Virus record (IMG/VR): IMGVR_UViG_3300022745_000020
Location: 1 to 64,000 of that record
Direction: 5' to 3' (one strand)
DNA: 64,000 nucleotides
DNA from: a virus
Below the pieces are notes generated by a model that was not told the origin of the DNA, ran no database searches, and saw only the letters and a program-made list of their open reading frames with translations. Position numbers and translations under genes: made by a program. The first letter of the stretch is position 1, and each line of letters begins with the position of its first letter. This document shows, one piece after another, positions 7,634 to 15,781 of this stretch.

Positions 7634-10600
7634 ATGAGTACCGAACAAACCATCACACTGCAACAACTGCTCGATCAAACCGCACAGATCTCTCAAGATG
7701 TCCTCATCGAGAAGTACTGCAAGGATGGTGAGACCACTGCCGATGAAGTCTATGCTCGAGTCGCCAAAGGACTGGCTCAAGCTGAGAAGCCGCAAGATCG
7801 CGACAAGTGGGAGAAAATCTTCTACCATCACTTGCAGAACTACGGAGTCGGTGCTGGTCGGATCATGTCCGCATGCGGCACTGACGTACAGGCTGCCCTA
7901 CTGAACTGTTTTTGTCAGGGTGTGGGTGATACGTTTGACCCCGTCGATGAAGATGGTCACCCCGGTATAATTCAAGCAGTCGCTCAAGCAGTCAAGACTA
8001 TGTCCAAGGGTGGTGGGGTCGGATATAACTTCACTAACATTCGCCCACGCAAATCGTTGGTCAAGGGAACCCTTTCCACCACATCCGGCGTTTGTAGCTT
8101 TATCGATATCTTCGATATCGCTGGAAAGACAGTAGAAAGTGCCGGAAACCGTCGGGGTGCGCAATTAGGTGCTCTGGATATTGACCACCCTGACATCTAT
8201 GAGTTTGTCCAAGCCAAGCGCGAGCCGGGTCGTTGGTCTGGGTTCAATGTGTCGGTGGCTTGTTCCGATGCCTTCATGCAAGCTGTGCAAGACGATGGTA
8301 TTTGGGAGCTTAAGCATAAGGCTCAACCTCACCCGAAATATCAAAAAGAATGCTATCAACGCGAAGATGGGCTATGGGTCTATCAGGTCGTAAAAGCAAG
8401 GGATCTGTTTGATACTATCACCAAATCCACATATGACTATGCCGAACCCGGCATTCTTTTCTTGGATAAAATCAATCGAGAAAATACAGTCTACTACTGT
8501 GAAGAAATCAAGACCACCAATCCATGCGTGACGGGAGATACTCGCCTACACACGCAATACGGGATGGTGCAGATCAAGAATCTTTACGATATTAAATGTG
8601 ATCTGATAGTCACTGTAGATAACCGCACTCTGGACTCTGAGGAGTTTGGGGTGACTACTCGTCCCGCCGTTCCAGCGTTCATGACGTCATCGAGAGCCGC
8701 AGTCTATAAAGTCACTTCCAAAGACGGGTACTTCGTGAAGGGTACCAATTGGCATGACTTCTATACTCAGCGCGGTAAGATTAAGCTCAAAGACCTGACC
8801 ATCTCCGATAGCTTCCTGGTCCAATCTGAGATGGGTCAATTTAATTCATTGCAAAATGAATCCCTGGTAACCGAGCTGATGAATCAGTACGGTGATCTGT
8901 CAGCCGGCGTGCCCGACGAAGCATTCTCCCTGTGCCAGGAAGATACCAAGACGTACATTCAGCACGTTTTTTCCATTAATGGGGACTTCAGATTTGATTT
9001 CCTGAATACGGGAGTTGTTCTGGTTTTCAAATGCACTGAAAAAGAGCATCTGCAATCCATTCAAATGCTGCTGGCAAACTTTGGAATCTTCAGCAGCATT
9101 GAGAAAACAAGTAGTGGGTATGAGCTTGAAATGCGGGGTTCTCAAGTAGGGCTCTACCTGGATCGAGTCGGGATGAATAATCCGGAAAATGAGGCGTATG
9201 CTCGTCGACGCTACGAAGAGGTAAACGATCCTCAGAAGTTCGACTACACGACTGAGATTGAATCTATTGAATTTATTGGGTATGAGGCCGTTTATGACAC
9301 CACCCAAGCTGATCACAATAGCGTGATCTTTAACGGAGTGGTTACGGGTCAATGCGGCGAGTTGCCCCTCCCCCCATACGGCTGTTGCGACCTCGGTCCA
9401 CTGATTCTCCCCCGTTTCGTGAAAGATCCTTTCACTGAAAACGCTACTTTCGATATGGATCGGTTTGTGCAGGCTGTCAAGACACAGGTTCGCATTCTGG
9501 ACAATGTACTTGATATCACGCTGTGGGCTTTGGATGAACAGCGTATCGAAGCTGCAAATAAGCGTCGCATCGGTGTAGGCTATACTGGCATTGGCGATGC
9601 AATGATTATGCTAGGTATCCGATATGACTCTGCCGGAGCTGTTTTGTTGGCTGGGAGTATTGCTAAACAGATGAATGAAGCCGCATTTGAAGCTTCGATT
9701 GATTTGGCTGTCGAGCGGGGGTCTTTCCCTCTGTTCGACGTAGATAAGTTTATGGCGGGGCCGTTCATTCAGCGTCTTCCTAAACATCTCCAAGACGCAA
9801 TTCGCGAGAAAGGCATTCGCCATTCGCATTTATTGTCAATTGCACCTACTGGAACAGTGTCTCTGGCATTCGCTGATAACGCCAGTAACGGAATCGAGCC
9901 TGCATTTAGCTGGGTGTATTCTCGTCGCAAGATAGGTCCCGATGGACAATTCCAGACCTATCAGGTCATGGACTATGCTTTCAAGACTTACATCAAGGAA
10001 GTATTATCCAAGCAAGAATCTGAAGAGTATTGCATTGGCTTTATTCAAGCCGTTTCTGAAGGTAAGAGTGAATATCTTGGTAAGAAGATCAAAGAGATTC
10101 TCCCAGATGCATTTGTAACAGCCTTAGAGATTGATGTAGATGCTCACCTGGCTATCTTGTTTGCCACTCAGCCGCATGTGTCCTCGGCCTTGAGCAAGTG
10201 TGTGGCCGAAGGTACTCGCATCATGACTAATCAAGGTCTTCTGAAAGTAGAAGAGCTTGGGGAGGCTGAAGATCCCGATACATTTGCAGAACCCATCGCT
10301 GATCTGAAGGTCATCTGTCCCGATGGTCAGTGGCGAAAGGTCACTAAGCACTATTACGGTGGAGTGCGACCCACCATTAAAATCCGCTTGGATAATGGGC
10401 AGGAAATTGAAGGTAGTGAAGTTCATAAACTCATGACCCCATATGGGTGGACTCCGATGAGTGAGCTCAATTACCATGACTATGTTTGCATTCGTCGCGA
10501 TGTGAGTATGGACTATCCAGGTGGAAAAGAGCTACCTGGTATCGACTTTGCAAGTCATGCAAAGGACTTCACCATCCCGGAGAAGATGTCTGCGGAACTA

Positions 10601-12322
10601 GCGATGTTTCTCGGTATGATCTGTGCAGATGGGCATCTGCAAGAGAAGGCAGGTCTAGTGTCCTTAACGAAGAATGACCAATCAGTAGGAGCTCTCTTTG
10701 CAGACCTTTGCAAGACGCTGTTTAATGCCGAAATTAAGCACCGTATAGATCCCAGGAACGGTGTGCATTATTGGCAATTTACATCCAGGGCAGTGGTTCG
10801 TTGGATCAAAAATCTGATCGGATACCGCTCTGCTGACAAGCATGCCCCTGAGGCGGTGATGTCGGGATCTCCAGACGAAATGCGCGCTTTCTTGGCAGGT
10901 GTTAGCTTGGATGGATACCGGGCAAACTTCCTGTCCGGTGGTAGTTCAGCCACTGTAATTTACATGGGGCGGTCCAAAGAGCTTGCCGGCAATTGCTTCT
11001 CGTTGCTCAACGCTTTGGGGTATGCCCCACGAGGGATGACCAAGCGTGTAAATGGTTATGACTACCTCGTATATGGGGTCATGTGCTATGGGTTTGAGGG
11101 TTGTTTGCAAGACCACAAGAATACCCAGCACGTGCAGCCGAATGAGTTAATTAAACTACCCTTCGGTGTTAACCGGGGTATGTTCTCTGCATATAGTCAG
11201 GGTTATAAATATATGTGCAATATTGAAGTTCGCAATCAACCTGTGAGCAGAGAGCAATCCGTGAGAAAGTATCTCACGGGAGAAGACTCCCCTCAAGAGC
11301 CGTTTATTTACCGCAAGATTACCTCAATTGAGCGTTGTCAAGCTCACGTGTACGACATTGAGGTGGAGGAAAGTCACGACTATCTTATCGATGGCGTGGT
11401 CTCCCATAACACCGTCAATTGCCCTGAGGATTATCCTTTCGAAGACTTTCAGGATATTTACATGAAGGCCTGGAAGGGTGGTCTCAAAGGTGTCTCCACT
11501 TATCGCCCCAACCCAGTGCGACCCGGTATCCTCACTGCCCCAGTGGAGAAGAAAGAAGAAGTAACTCCTCCAAAGCAGGATGTGGTGGTTGAGATTCTAT
11601 CTTCGCTTGATGATGTCGACCCACGCACTCTAGAGCTCAATAAGCTCCCTTACCAGGATCTCCCAGCCATCAAGATCAAGACAGAGATGCTGGTGAACTA
11701 TGTTTCCCACAATCTGCACCTGATCGTATCCTTTGCACGCGTATCGGGTATCCATCGAGGGCAGCCTGTGAGCATCTATCGACCTGTGGAGTTCTTCATT
11801 CCTCAGTCTCAGCTCGATGGTGCTCCTCAGTGGGTGACTGCTTCCATGCGCATGTTATCTTTGATGGCCCGTGGTGGTGCTCAATTTGCCAAAGCGCTCA
11901 GTGATATGCGCAACATCACCTGGGCTGGAGGTCAAGTCCAGTGTGGTAAGACCATCACTGCAGATGGTAAATCTAAGCCCATCTTCCACAGCAGTGACAC
12001 TGCAGCCATCGCCTGGATCATCCAAGATCTGCTGATTCGCAATGGTTATCTGGGCGAGGATGGCGCTATGCTCAGCGTGGATGAGCTGATGGTCAATCAG
12101 GCCAGTCGTCGCCCCTATGAGCCTCTACAGTACGCCGATATCCCTGCAGTGCGTGTGCCTCAAACAGTCCAAAAGGTGACTGAGTCCGTCACTGAAAAGA
12201 AAGATGTACCGAAGGCTTTGGTCAATGGCAAAAAGTGCCCTGAATGCCACAGCATGACTCTGGTCAAGCGAGATGGCTGTGAGAAGTGTGATACCTGCGG
12301 CTACACGGGTAGCTGCGGCTAA
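7634..12322 (+). CDS. nrdJ: Adenosylcobalamin-dependent (class II) ribonucleotide reductase with two inteins
   Basis: It reduces ribonucleotides to deoxyribonucleotides using an adenosylcobalamin-generated thiyl radical and needs no separate beta subunit. The 1562-residue precursor becomes about 882 residues after removal of inteins at residues 298-573 and 856-1259. The extein shows LLNCFCQGV (redox cysteine region), GGGVGYNFTNIRPR, NRRGAQLGALDIDHPDI, the active-site motif NP|CGE split by intein 1, PLPPYGCCDLG, SIAPTGTVSLAFADNASNGIEP, SALSK|TVNCPED split by intein 2, and GLKGVSTYRPN. The C-terminus has a TSCPD-like domain and a terminal zinc ribbon (CPEC ... CEKCDTCGYTGSCG) typical of NrdJ. 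It is the main source of dNTPs in this region and works upstream of Dcd, ThyA and FolA. Start 7634 has AGGAAAC upstream. B12 must come from the host. Confidence 0.93.
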   Translation: MSTEQTITLQQLLDQTAQISQDVLIEKYCKDGETTADEVYARVAKGLAQAEKPQDRDKWEKIFYHHLQNYGVGAGRIMSACGTDVQAALLNCFCQGVGDTFDPVDEDGHPGIIQAVAQAVKTMSKGGGVGYNFTNIRPRKSLVKGTLSTTSGVCSFIDIFDIAGKTVESAGNRRGAQLGALDIDHPDIYEFVQAKREPGRWSGFNVSVACSDAFMQAVQDDGIWELKHKAQPHPKYQKECYQREDGLWVYQVVKARDLFDTITKSTYDYAEPGILFLDKINRENTVYYCEEIKTTNPCVTGDTRLHTQYGMVQIKNLYDIKCDLIVTVDNRTLDSEEFGVTTRPAVPAFMTSSRAAVYKVTSKDGYFVKGTNWHDFYTQRGKIKLKDLTISDSFLVQSEMGQFNSLQNESLVTELMNQYGDLSAGVPDEAFSLCQEDTKTYIQHVFSINGDFRFDFLNTGVVLVFKCTEKEHLQSIQMLLANFGIFSSIEKTSSGYELEMRGSQVGLYLDRVGMNNPENEAYARRRYEEVNDPQKFDYTTEIESIEFIGYEAVYDTTQADHNSVIFNGVVTGQCGELPLPPYGCCDLGPLILPRFVKDPFTENATFDMDRFVQAVKTQVRILDNVLDITLWALDEQRIEAANKRRIGVGYTGIGDAMIMLGIRYDSAGAVLLAGSIAKQMNEAAFEASIDLAVERGSFPLFDVDKFMAGPFIQRLPKHLQDAIREKGIRHSHLLSIAPTGTVSLAFADNASNGIEPAFSWVYSRRKIGPDGQFQTYQVMDYAFKTYIKEVLSKQESEEYCIGFIQAVSEGKSEYLGKKIKEILPDAFVTALEIDVDAHLAILFATQPHVSSALSKCVAEGTRIMTNQGLLKVEELGEAEDPDTFAEPIADLKVICPDGQWRKVTKHYYGGVRPTIKIRLDNGQEIEGSEVHKLMTPYGWTPMSELNYHDYVCIRRDVSMDYPGGKELPGIDFASHAKDFTIPEKMSAELAMFLGMICADGHLQEKAGLVSLTKNDQSVGALFADLCKTLFNAEIKHRIDPRNGVHYWQFTSRAVVRWIKNLIGYRSADKHAPEAVMSGSPDEMRAFLAGVSLDGYRANFLSGGSSATVIYMGRSKELAGNCFSLLNALGYAPRGMTKRVNGYDYLVYGVMCYGFEGCLQDHKNTQHVQPNELIKLPFGVNRGMFSAYSQGYKYMCNIEVRNQPVSREQSVRKYLTGEDSPQEPFIYRKITSIERCQAHVYDIEVEESHDYLIDGVVSHNTVNCPEDYPFEDFQDIYMKAWKGGLKGVSTYRPNPVRPGILTAPVEKKEEVTPPKQDVVVEILSSLDDVDPRTLELNKLPYQDLPAIKIKTEMLVNYVSHNLHLIVSFARVSGIHRGQPVSIYRPVEFFIPQSQLDGAPQWVTASMRMLSLMARGGAQFAKALSDMRNITWAGGQVQCGKTITADGKSKPIFHSSDTAAIAWIIQDLLIRNGYLGEDGAMLSVDELMVNQASRRPYEPLQYADIPAVRVPQTVQKVTESVTEKKDVPKALVNGKKCPECHSMTLVKRDGCEKCDTCGYTGSCG
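8525..9352 (+). mobile_element. Intein 1 in NrdJ (276 aa, degenerate endonuclease)
   Basis: The insertion starts with Cys (CVTGDTRLHTQYG, block A) directly after TTNP and ends VYDTTQADHNSVIFNGVVTGQ (block F/G) before CGELPLPPYG. The +1 residue is therefore the catalytic NPC cysteine itself. A block-B-like GTNWHDF is present. The middle keeps traces of a LAGLIDADG endonuclease (YIQHVFSINGDFRFD; LLANFGIFSSI) without two intact dodecapeptides, so the nuclease is probably dead. The C-terminal splice residues are Gly-Gln, not the usual His-Asn. Confidence 0.85.
10199..11410 (+). mobile_element. Intein 2 in NrdJ (404 aa, LAGLIDADG endonuclease)
   Basis: It begins CVAEGTRIMTNQGLLKVEEL (block A) after SALSK and ends VYDIEVEESHDYLIDGVVSHN before TVNCPED, with canonical His-Asn and +1 Thr. 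A block-B-like SEVHKLMT lies after GQEIEG. Two dodecapeptides, FLGMICADGH (near precursor residue 990) and FLAGVSLDGY (near 1085), with an acidic residue in each, indicate a LAGLIDADG homing endonuclease that may still be active. Confidence 0.9.
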
Positions 12323-12338
12323 TCTATAAACAATAGGT

Positions 12339-12369
12339 ACACCTAGGAGGATCGATTCCTCCTAGGTGT
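12339..12369 (+). terminator. Hairpin terminator after nrdJ
   Basis: A 13-bp perfect stem (acacctaggagga with tcctcctaggtgt) closes a 5-nt loop, 17 bases after the nrdJ stop. No long T run follows. Confidence 0.65.
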
Positions 12370-12404
12370 GTGCTTTGCAGTCAATTAGCAAAAAGGAAAG
12401 AGTC

Positions 12405-12647
12405 ATGGATATCGTAGATGTTTGGGCGTACTACGCCAACACAGTCAGTGACCAAGGAAAAGGTAAATTGGTGGGTATCGGACTCTCCAAGGAAGAAGCT
12501 GAGCGTGCTGCCAGGGGCAATAGCTGGCGTGGTGCTGATGGTGAAGTTAGGCTCAAGAAAGCCCTACTGATCGAAGGTCAATACTGGGTCTTGGCTCACA
12601 AGAAACCATTTAACCTCCCTAGTGAGGAGAGAAAGAGTTTGAAATGA
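12405..12647 (+). CDS. Hypothetical protein, 80 aa
   Basis: The ATG at 12405 has AAAAAGGAAAG upstream; a GTG in the same frame at 12366 lies inside the terminator and is rejected. The product is a small soluble charged protein (GIGLSKEEAERAARGNSWRG; LIEGQYWVLAHKKPFNL). Its TGA overlaps the next ATG by four bases (ATGA), so the two are translationally coupled. Function unknown. Confidence 0.55.
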   Translation: MDIVDVWAYYANTVSDQGKGKLVGIGLSKEEAERAARGNSWRGADGEVRLKKALLIEGQYWVLAHKKPFNLPSEERKSLK

Positions 12648-12964
12648 ATGCTGAACTTTTGCAAGTGCTGCACTGTGATCCTCAGCTTAGCACTCGCACT
12701 GAGCTGTTTCAAGCCAAGCAGATCATCGAACGGGCTCAGAGGCTCAGTGGTGGTGAAATCGATACCATCAAAGCGGCGTTCCTATATGGACCTCTGTATG
12801 ACGGAGATATCCCATCTAAACAGTCCCGCGATACCCTGGTAGAAGAGGGTTACATGGCTCGTGTCATTCACAGACAGGAGGAGGGTTTTAATGCACTGAC
12901 CAATAAGGGCGGCAGGCTGTACCGTCTCATCCAAGCAGGTGCTGCCAAGGGTGTTCCCAAGTAA
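12644..12964 (+). CDS. Hypothetical protein, possible winged-helix fold, 106 aa
   Basis: It starts inside the stop of the previous gene. GAGGAGAG lies upstream. Residues about 45-106 (GPLYDGDIPSKQSRDTLVEEGYM, then EEGFNALTNKGGRLYRLI) have the helix-helix-strand-wing rhythm of a small winged-helix domain, so DNA binding is possible. This is an impression from pattern and not a family match. Confidence 0.5.
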   Translation: MNAELLQVLHCDPQLSTRTELFQAKQIIERAQRLSGGEIDTIKAAFLYGPLYDGDIPSKQSRDTLVEEGYMARVIHRQEEGFNALTNKGGRLYRLIQAGAAKGVPK

Positions 12965-12979
12965 ATGCGGCACATAGCC

Positions 12980-13022
12980 CACTACACTCTAGGAGGACGT
13001 GATGTCCTCCTAGAGTGTAGTG
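12980..13022. terminator. Long perfect hairpin, likely bidirectional terminator
   Basis: A 19-bp perfect stem (12980-12998 with 13004-13022) closes a 5-nt loop. It lies 16 bp after the plus-strand gene ending at 12964 and 11 bp past the end of a possible minus-strand gene (13033-13269), so it could serve both. Confidence 0.7.
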
Positions 13023-13032
13023 GTGCTTTGTC

Positions 13033-13269
13033 TCAGACCTTATTGATCTTGGGTGGGATGTACAGCGGGTTGATGAACATTGCCCACAGCTGCAGTTGAA
13101 AATAGATGATACGGGACCACAACATAATCTTCACCTGAACACTTTCTTTAATTACACCACTCGGCCGAGCAGTCACAGGATGCCGCTGTAGTGCGTAGAG
13201 GGAAATATACCCAAACCAAGTCGGTAAATCCCGCAAGATATCAGCGTAAATATAACAACCCTCCCCCAT
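13033..13269 (-). CDS. Possible small minus-strand protein, 78 aa
   Basis: This is the only sizeable open frame in the 460-base gap between the hairpin and the transglycosylase gene. From the ATG at 13269 it reads MGEGCYIYADILRDLPTWFG and continues with an aromatic, partly hydrophobic stretch (IIYFQLQLWAMFINPLYIPP), like a membrane-associated peptide. A CAGG lies about nine bases upstream. An in-frame GTG at 13365 would lengthen it. Its end abuts a strong hairpin, which supports it. No family recognised. Confidence 0.35.
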   Translation of the reverse strand: MGEGCYIYADILRDLPTWFGYISLYALQRHPVTARPSGVIKESVQVKIMLWSRIIYFQLQLWAMFINPLYIPPKINKV

Positions 13270-13429
13270 ACTGTAGACCTGGGTTATGGCGGGTCTACCC
13301 CCTACACCACGCCGATTATAGGCGCAGGTGCAGGGGATTCTTGTAGGATATCTGTGAGCGCGCACTCCACGGGTCGTGGGGGATCATCGTGCTACGACAC
13401 GCAGATATCTTTCTCACCAATGCTCCCGA

Positions 13430-13455
13430 TGCACTGGATCGATCGATCCAGTGCA
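13430..13455. repeat. Perfect 26-bp palindrome
   Basis: tgcactggatcga followed by its exact inverse, with no loop, 31 bp before the transglycosylase start and just upstream of its ribosome binding site. As DNA it could bind a symmetric protein. As RNA it would make a hairpin close to the ribosome binding site. Confidence 0.5.
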
Positions 13456-13486
13456 AGAGGCGCACCTTCTGAGAAGGAGTTCCACC

Positions 13487-14188
13487 ATGTCGTACTTTCG
13501 TTTCGCATTGTTCATCATCTTCATGTTGCTCAATGCAGTCTCTCCCACCGCCAGCTGGGCTTTTGATGCGAACTTCATCACGCACGAAAGCCGTGGCGCA
13601 GTCTCCCCCACCAAGGCTCAACAAATCGTCGATCTGGTGCACCAATACAGTCAAGAGTATGGAGTCAACCCACAGACTGTGTTCAAAGTCATGCGAGTGG
13701 AGTCCAGATACAACCCCAAAGCAAAGTCCAATCACAATGCAGTAGGTCTGATGCAGATCATCCCCTACTGGCACAGAGATAAACTCAAAGGTAAAGACCC
13801 CTACAACATCGCCACCAACATCAAAGTGGGCGTGCAAGTCTTAGCTGAGTACATCGAACAAACTGGCAGTGAAGTAGCCGGCCTCAGACGCTATTGTGGG
13901 GGAGATCGCTCCTACGCTAAGTTAGTCAAGTCCGTCAAGTACATCCACTACGACCAACCCTACGAGAAATCCACTCACTCCACTTATGCTCGAGCTAGAC
14001 CCACTCCAGAAGCGCACTCATCTTCCGACATGCTAGCGCTGGCTGTGATGACATCAGACGTCGATATGTTTCCCAAACCCAAAGAGTACAAAGGTCTCTA
14101 CCCCAAGCAGTCTGCCCAGCGACACGATCAGACGCTAGGATATCGAGAGCGATACCCTAGCGACAGTGATGAGTCTGATATCATTTGA
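13487..14188 (+). CDS. Secreted lytic transglycosylase, SLT/GH23 family
   Basis: It cleaves the glycan strands of peptidoglycan to 1,6-anhydro ends, probably locally during infection or release. The start at 13487 has AGAAGGAG upstream. Residues 1-25 are a signal peptide (FALFIIFMLLNAVSPTASWA) with cleavage likely after SWA. The SLT domain has catalytic Glu72 in RVESRYNP, then NAVGLMQIIP, NIKVGVQVLAEYI and LRRYCGG (the family usually has a Tyr/Asn-rich Y-N-G-G here). The C-terminal 80 residues are polar and unassigned. It stands alone between a palindrome and a classical terminator, away from the lysis cassette, which suggests a role distinct from the endolysin. Confidence 0.85.
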   Translation: MSYFRFALFIIFMLLNAVSPTASWAFDANFITHESRGAVSPTKAQQIVDLVHQYSQEYGVNPQTVFKVMRVESRYNPKAKSNHNAVGLMQIIPYWHRDKLKGKDPYNIATNIKVGVQVLAEYIEQTGSEVAGLRRYCGGDRSYAKLVKSVKYIHYDQPYEKSTHSTYARARPTPEAHSSSDMLALAVMTSDVDMFPKPKEYKGLYPKQSAQRHDQTLGYRERYPSDSDESDII

Positions 14189-14291
14189 AATTATACACGT
14201 GAACCTCATGATGTAGTGAGTAAGTGCATGTGTGTGTGTGAAACGGTTTCCTCCTTGTGAGGTTCTCCTGGTCCCGAAGGGACATTTACGA

Positions 14292-14326
14292 CAGGCTGAG
14301 GGGTAATTCCCTCAGCCTGCCTTTTT
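14292..14326 (+). terminator. Classical Rho-independent terminator
   Basis: An 11-bp perfect GC-rich stem (caggctgaggg/ccctcagcctg, 14292-14302 with 14309-14319) with a 6-nt loop is followed by cctttttg. It ends the transglycosylase unit. Confidence 0.85.
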
Positions 14327-14370
14327 GACGTCTTTATTTTTTTTTTTTAATAGAGTACATTGGATAAAAA

Positions 14371-14390
14371 TATAGACCTATATCATCAAG
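14371..14390 (+). promoter_or_regulatory. Candidate AT-rich phage promoter upstream of folA
   Basis: tatagacctatatcatcaag lies in an AT-rich stretch between a terminator and the DHFR gene. Its tatatcatc core also occurs before the gene at 33687. Similar tatat-containing boxes precede other operons in the window. Suggestive only. Confidence 0.3.
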
Positions 14391-14451
14391 TTGAGTTGAG
14401 ATTTCAACAAAGGTCTTTATTTCACTAACTCTGCGAAAAGGAGAAGTAATC

Positions 14452-15000
14452 ATGACACGTGTAGCCCTTACAGCCATCTACTCCCAGTGCAATGATCGAA
14501 TCATGGGGGTCAATGGGGAACTCCCTATCAAGCTCAGAGCCGATATGAAGATGTTCATATCGGCTACTGAAGGCAATCACTGCATCATGGGAAGAAAGAC
14601 TTGGGAGTCACTGCCCGAGTCCATGAAGGTCAACAAACGTGGTCGTACATACTACGTTCTCACCAAGGACCACCTCTACTGTCCGGGTCATGGAGCTATC
14701 CCTATCTATGACCTGCATACATTTCTGGTGATGATGTACACCGTAGCTCCGATGGTCTATTTGCTCGGAGGGGCTGACATCTTGCAGCAGTATCAGGATG
14801 TATGCGACACCCTGATGGTCACTGACATCAACTACGATGTCGATGTCAAGGAGGGTGATAGCCTGAGCTTTGCCCCTATGATCAATCCGGGCAAGTTTCG
14901 GCTCTACGTGAAGTCACCACTGCTCTCAGAAAAACTCAAGGGTAGTGAAGTCGGTTTTGAATTCAAGACTTACGTCAAGATCGAAGATCGGAAAAATTAA
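14452..15000 (+). CDS. folA: Dihydrofolate reductase
   Basis: It reduces dihydrofolate to tetrahydrofolate with NADPH and so regenerates the cofactor consumed by ThyA. The 182-residue protein shows the N-terminal strand and substrate loop (LTAIYSQCNDRIMGVNGELP), the acidic active-site residue in LRADMKMF, the NADPH-binding MGRKTWESLP and the VYLLGGADIL cofactor loop. Start 14452 has AAAAGGAGAAG upstream. It opens a run of genes including dCTP deaminase, in line with a pyrimidine supply function. Confidence 0.92.
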   Translation: MTRVALTAIYSQCNDRIMGVNGELPIKLRADMKMFISATEGNHCIMGRKTWESLPESMKVNKRGRTYYVLTKDHLYCPGHGAIPIYDLHTFLVMMYTVAPMVYLLGGADILQQYQDVCDTLMVTDINYDVDVKEGDSLSFAPMINPGKFRLYVKSPLLSEKLKGSEVGFEFKTYVKIEDRKN

Positions 15001-15008
15001 GGTGTATC

Positions 15009-15383
15009 ATGTATTTCAACTACCCCAGGCGTGGAATCAGCTACTCCATGCAAAAACTGAGCTCATTCGATCTGAGTGAGTATGCGACACTCATGTTCAA
15101 GTACAAGGATGAAGATGGCGTCATCCATGAGCTCACGATCGATTTTTCTCGTGAGGGCATCGATCGCTGGCAGCTCTTACCGGGCCTGTCTATAACGAGA
15201 TGGCGATATGTGGGCTTGTTCAACAAGATCCATTGTAAGTACCGAGCTGAGAACAACGAATCGATCCTGTCGTTTGTAGATGTGCGTAAGCGTAAAGACC
15301 TCGACGGCAAGGTCGTCTACATGGCCACGGCCAAATCGGCCAGTCACATCTTCATCCCTCACATAACCACTCAGATGGTGTAA
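15009..15383 (+). CDS. Hypothetical protein, 124 aa
   Basis: It starts eight bases after folA with AAGGTG upstream, so it is in the same operon. The protein is soluble and beta-rich in appearance (YATLMFKYKDEDGVIHELTI; KVVYMATAKSASHIFIPHI), with no recognised motif. Function unknown; position links it to folA and dcd. Confidence 0.55.
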   Translation: MYFNYPRRGISYSMQKLSSFDLSEYATLMFKYKDEDGVIHELTIDFSREGIDRWQLLPGLSITRWRYVGLFNKIHCKYRAENNESILSFVDVRKRKDLDGKVVYMATAKSASHIFIPHITTQMV

Positions 15384-15415
15384 TCTGCTACCGCACTACA
15401 GGAGAACATACACAC

Positions 15416-15736
15416 ATGGGACCCATCGAAGGTTATCAGTACAATCTCGACGAACTCGCACAGATGCGAGACTTCAACATCCACTTCGAAGCCGAATTCA
15501 GAGGCGACACGGTGGCTGTGCAGCTGGGGCATCACGGCATCCAAGCGATGATGAAAAAAGATCAGCTGTGCAGCATGCTGTGGACTTGCACTCGCCGTCG
15601 AGGTGACGAAGTGACCTTTATGCCCTCCAAGCTCTATGAGAGCATGGCCGCTGTAGAGGTCTATAAGTCCAAAGACCCCAGCAAGAAATACTGGGCCCAT
15701 TTCCGTGGGCTGGAGGTGAATCAACCCACACGGTAG
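15416..15736 (+). CDS. Hypothetical protein, 106 aa
   Basis: The ATG at 15416 follows ACAGGAGAAC and a short CA run. The product is a soluble mixed protein (FEAEFRGDTVAVQLGHHGIQ; YWAHFRGLEVNQPTR). It sits between two operon members of the folA-dcd cluster. No family recognised. Confidence 0.5.
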   Translation: MGPIEGYQYNLDELAQMRDFNIHFEAEFRGDTVAVQLGHHGIQAMMKKDQLCSMLWTCTRRRGDEVTFMPSKLYESMAAVEVYKSKDPSKKYWAHFRGLEVNQPTR

Positions 15737-15781
15737 ACAGCGCGATTGTCGACTAGAATAGTAGCAAAGGACAGTAAAGTC

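Noticed and set aside
13316-13837. Minus-strand 173-codon frame opposite the transglycosylase
   Set aside because: It overlaps a secure plus-strand gene with signal peptide and SLT motifs, and no homology is recognisable in its own product.
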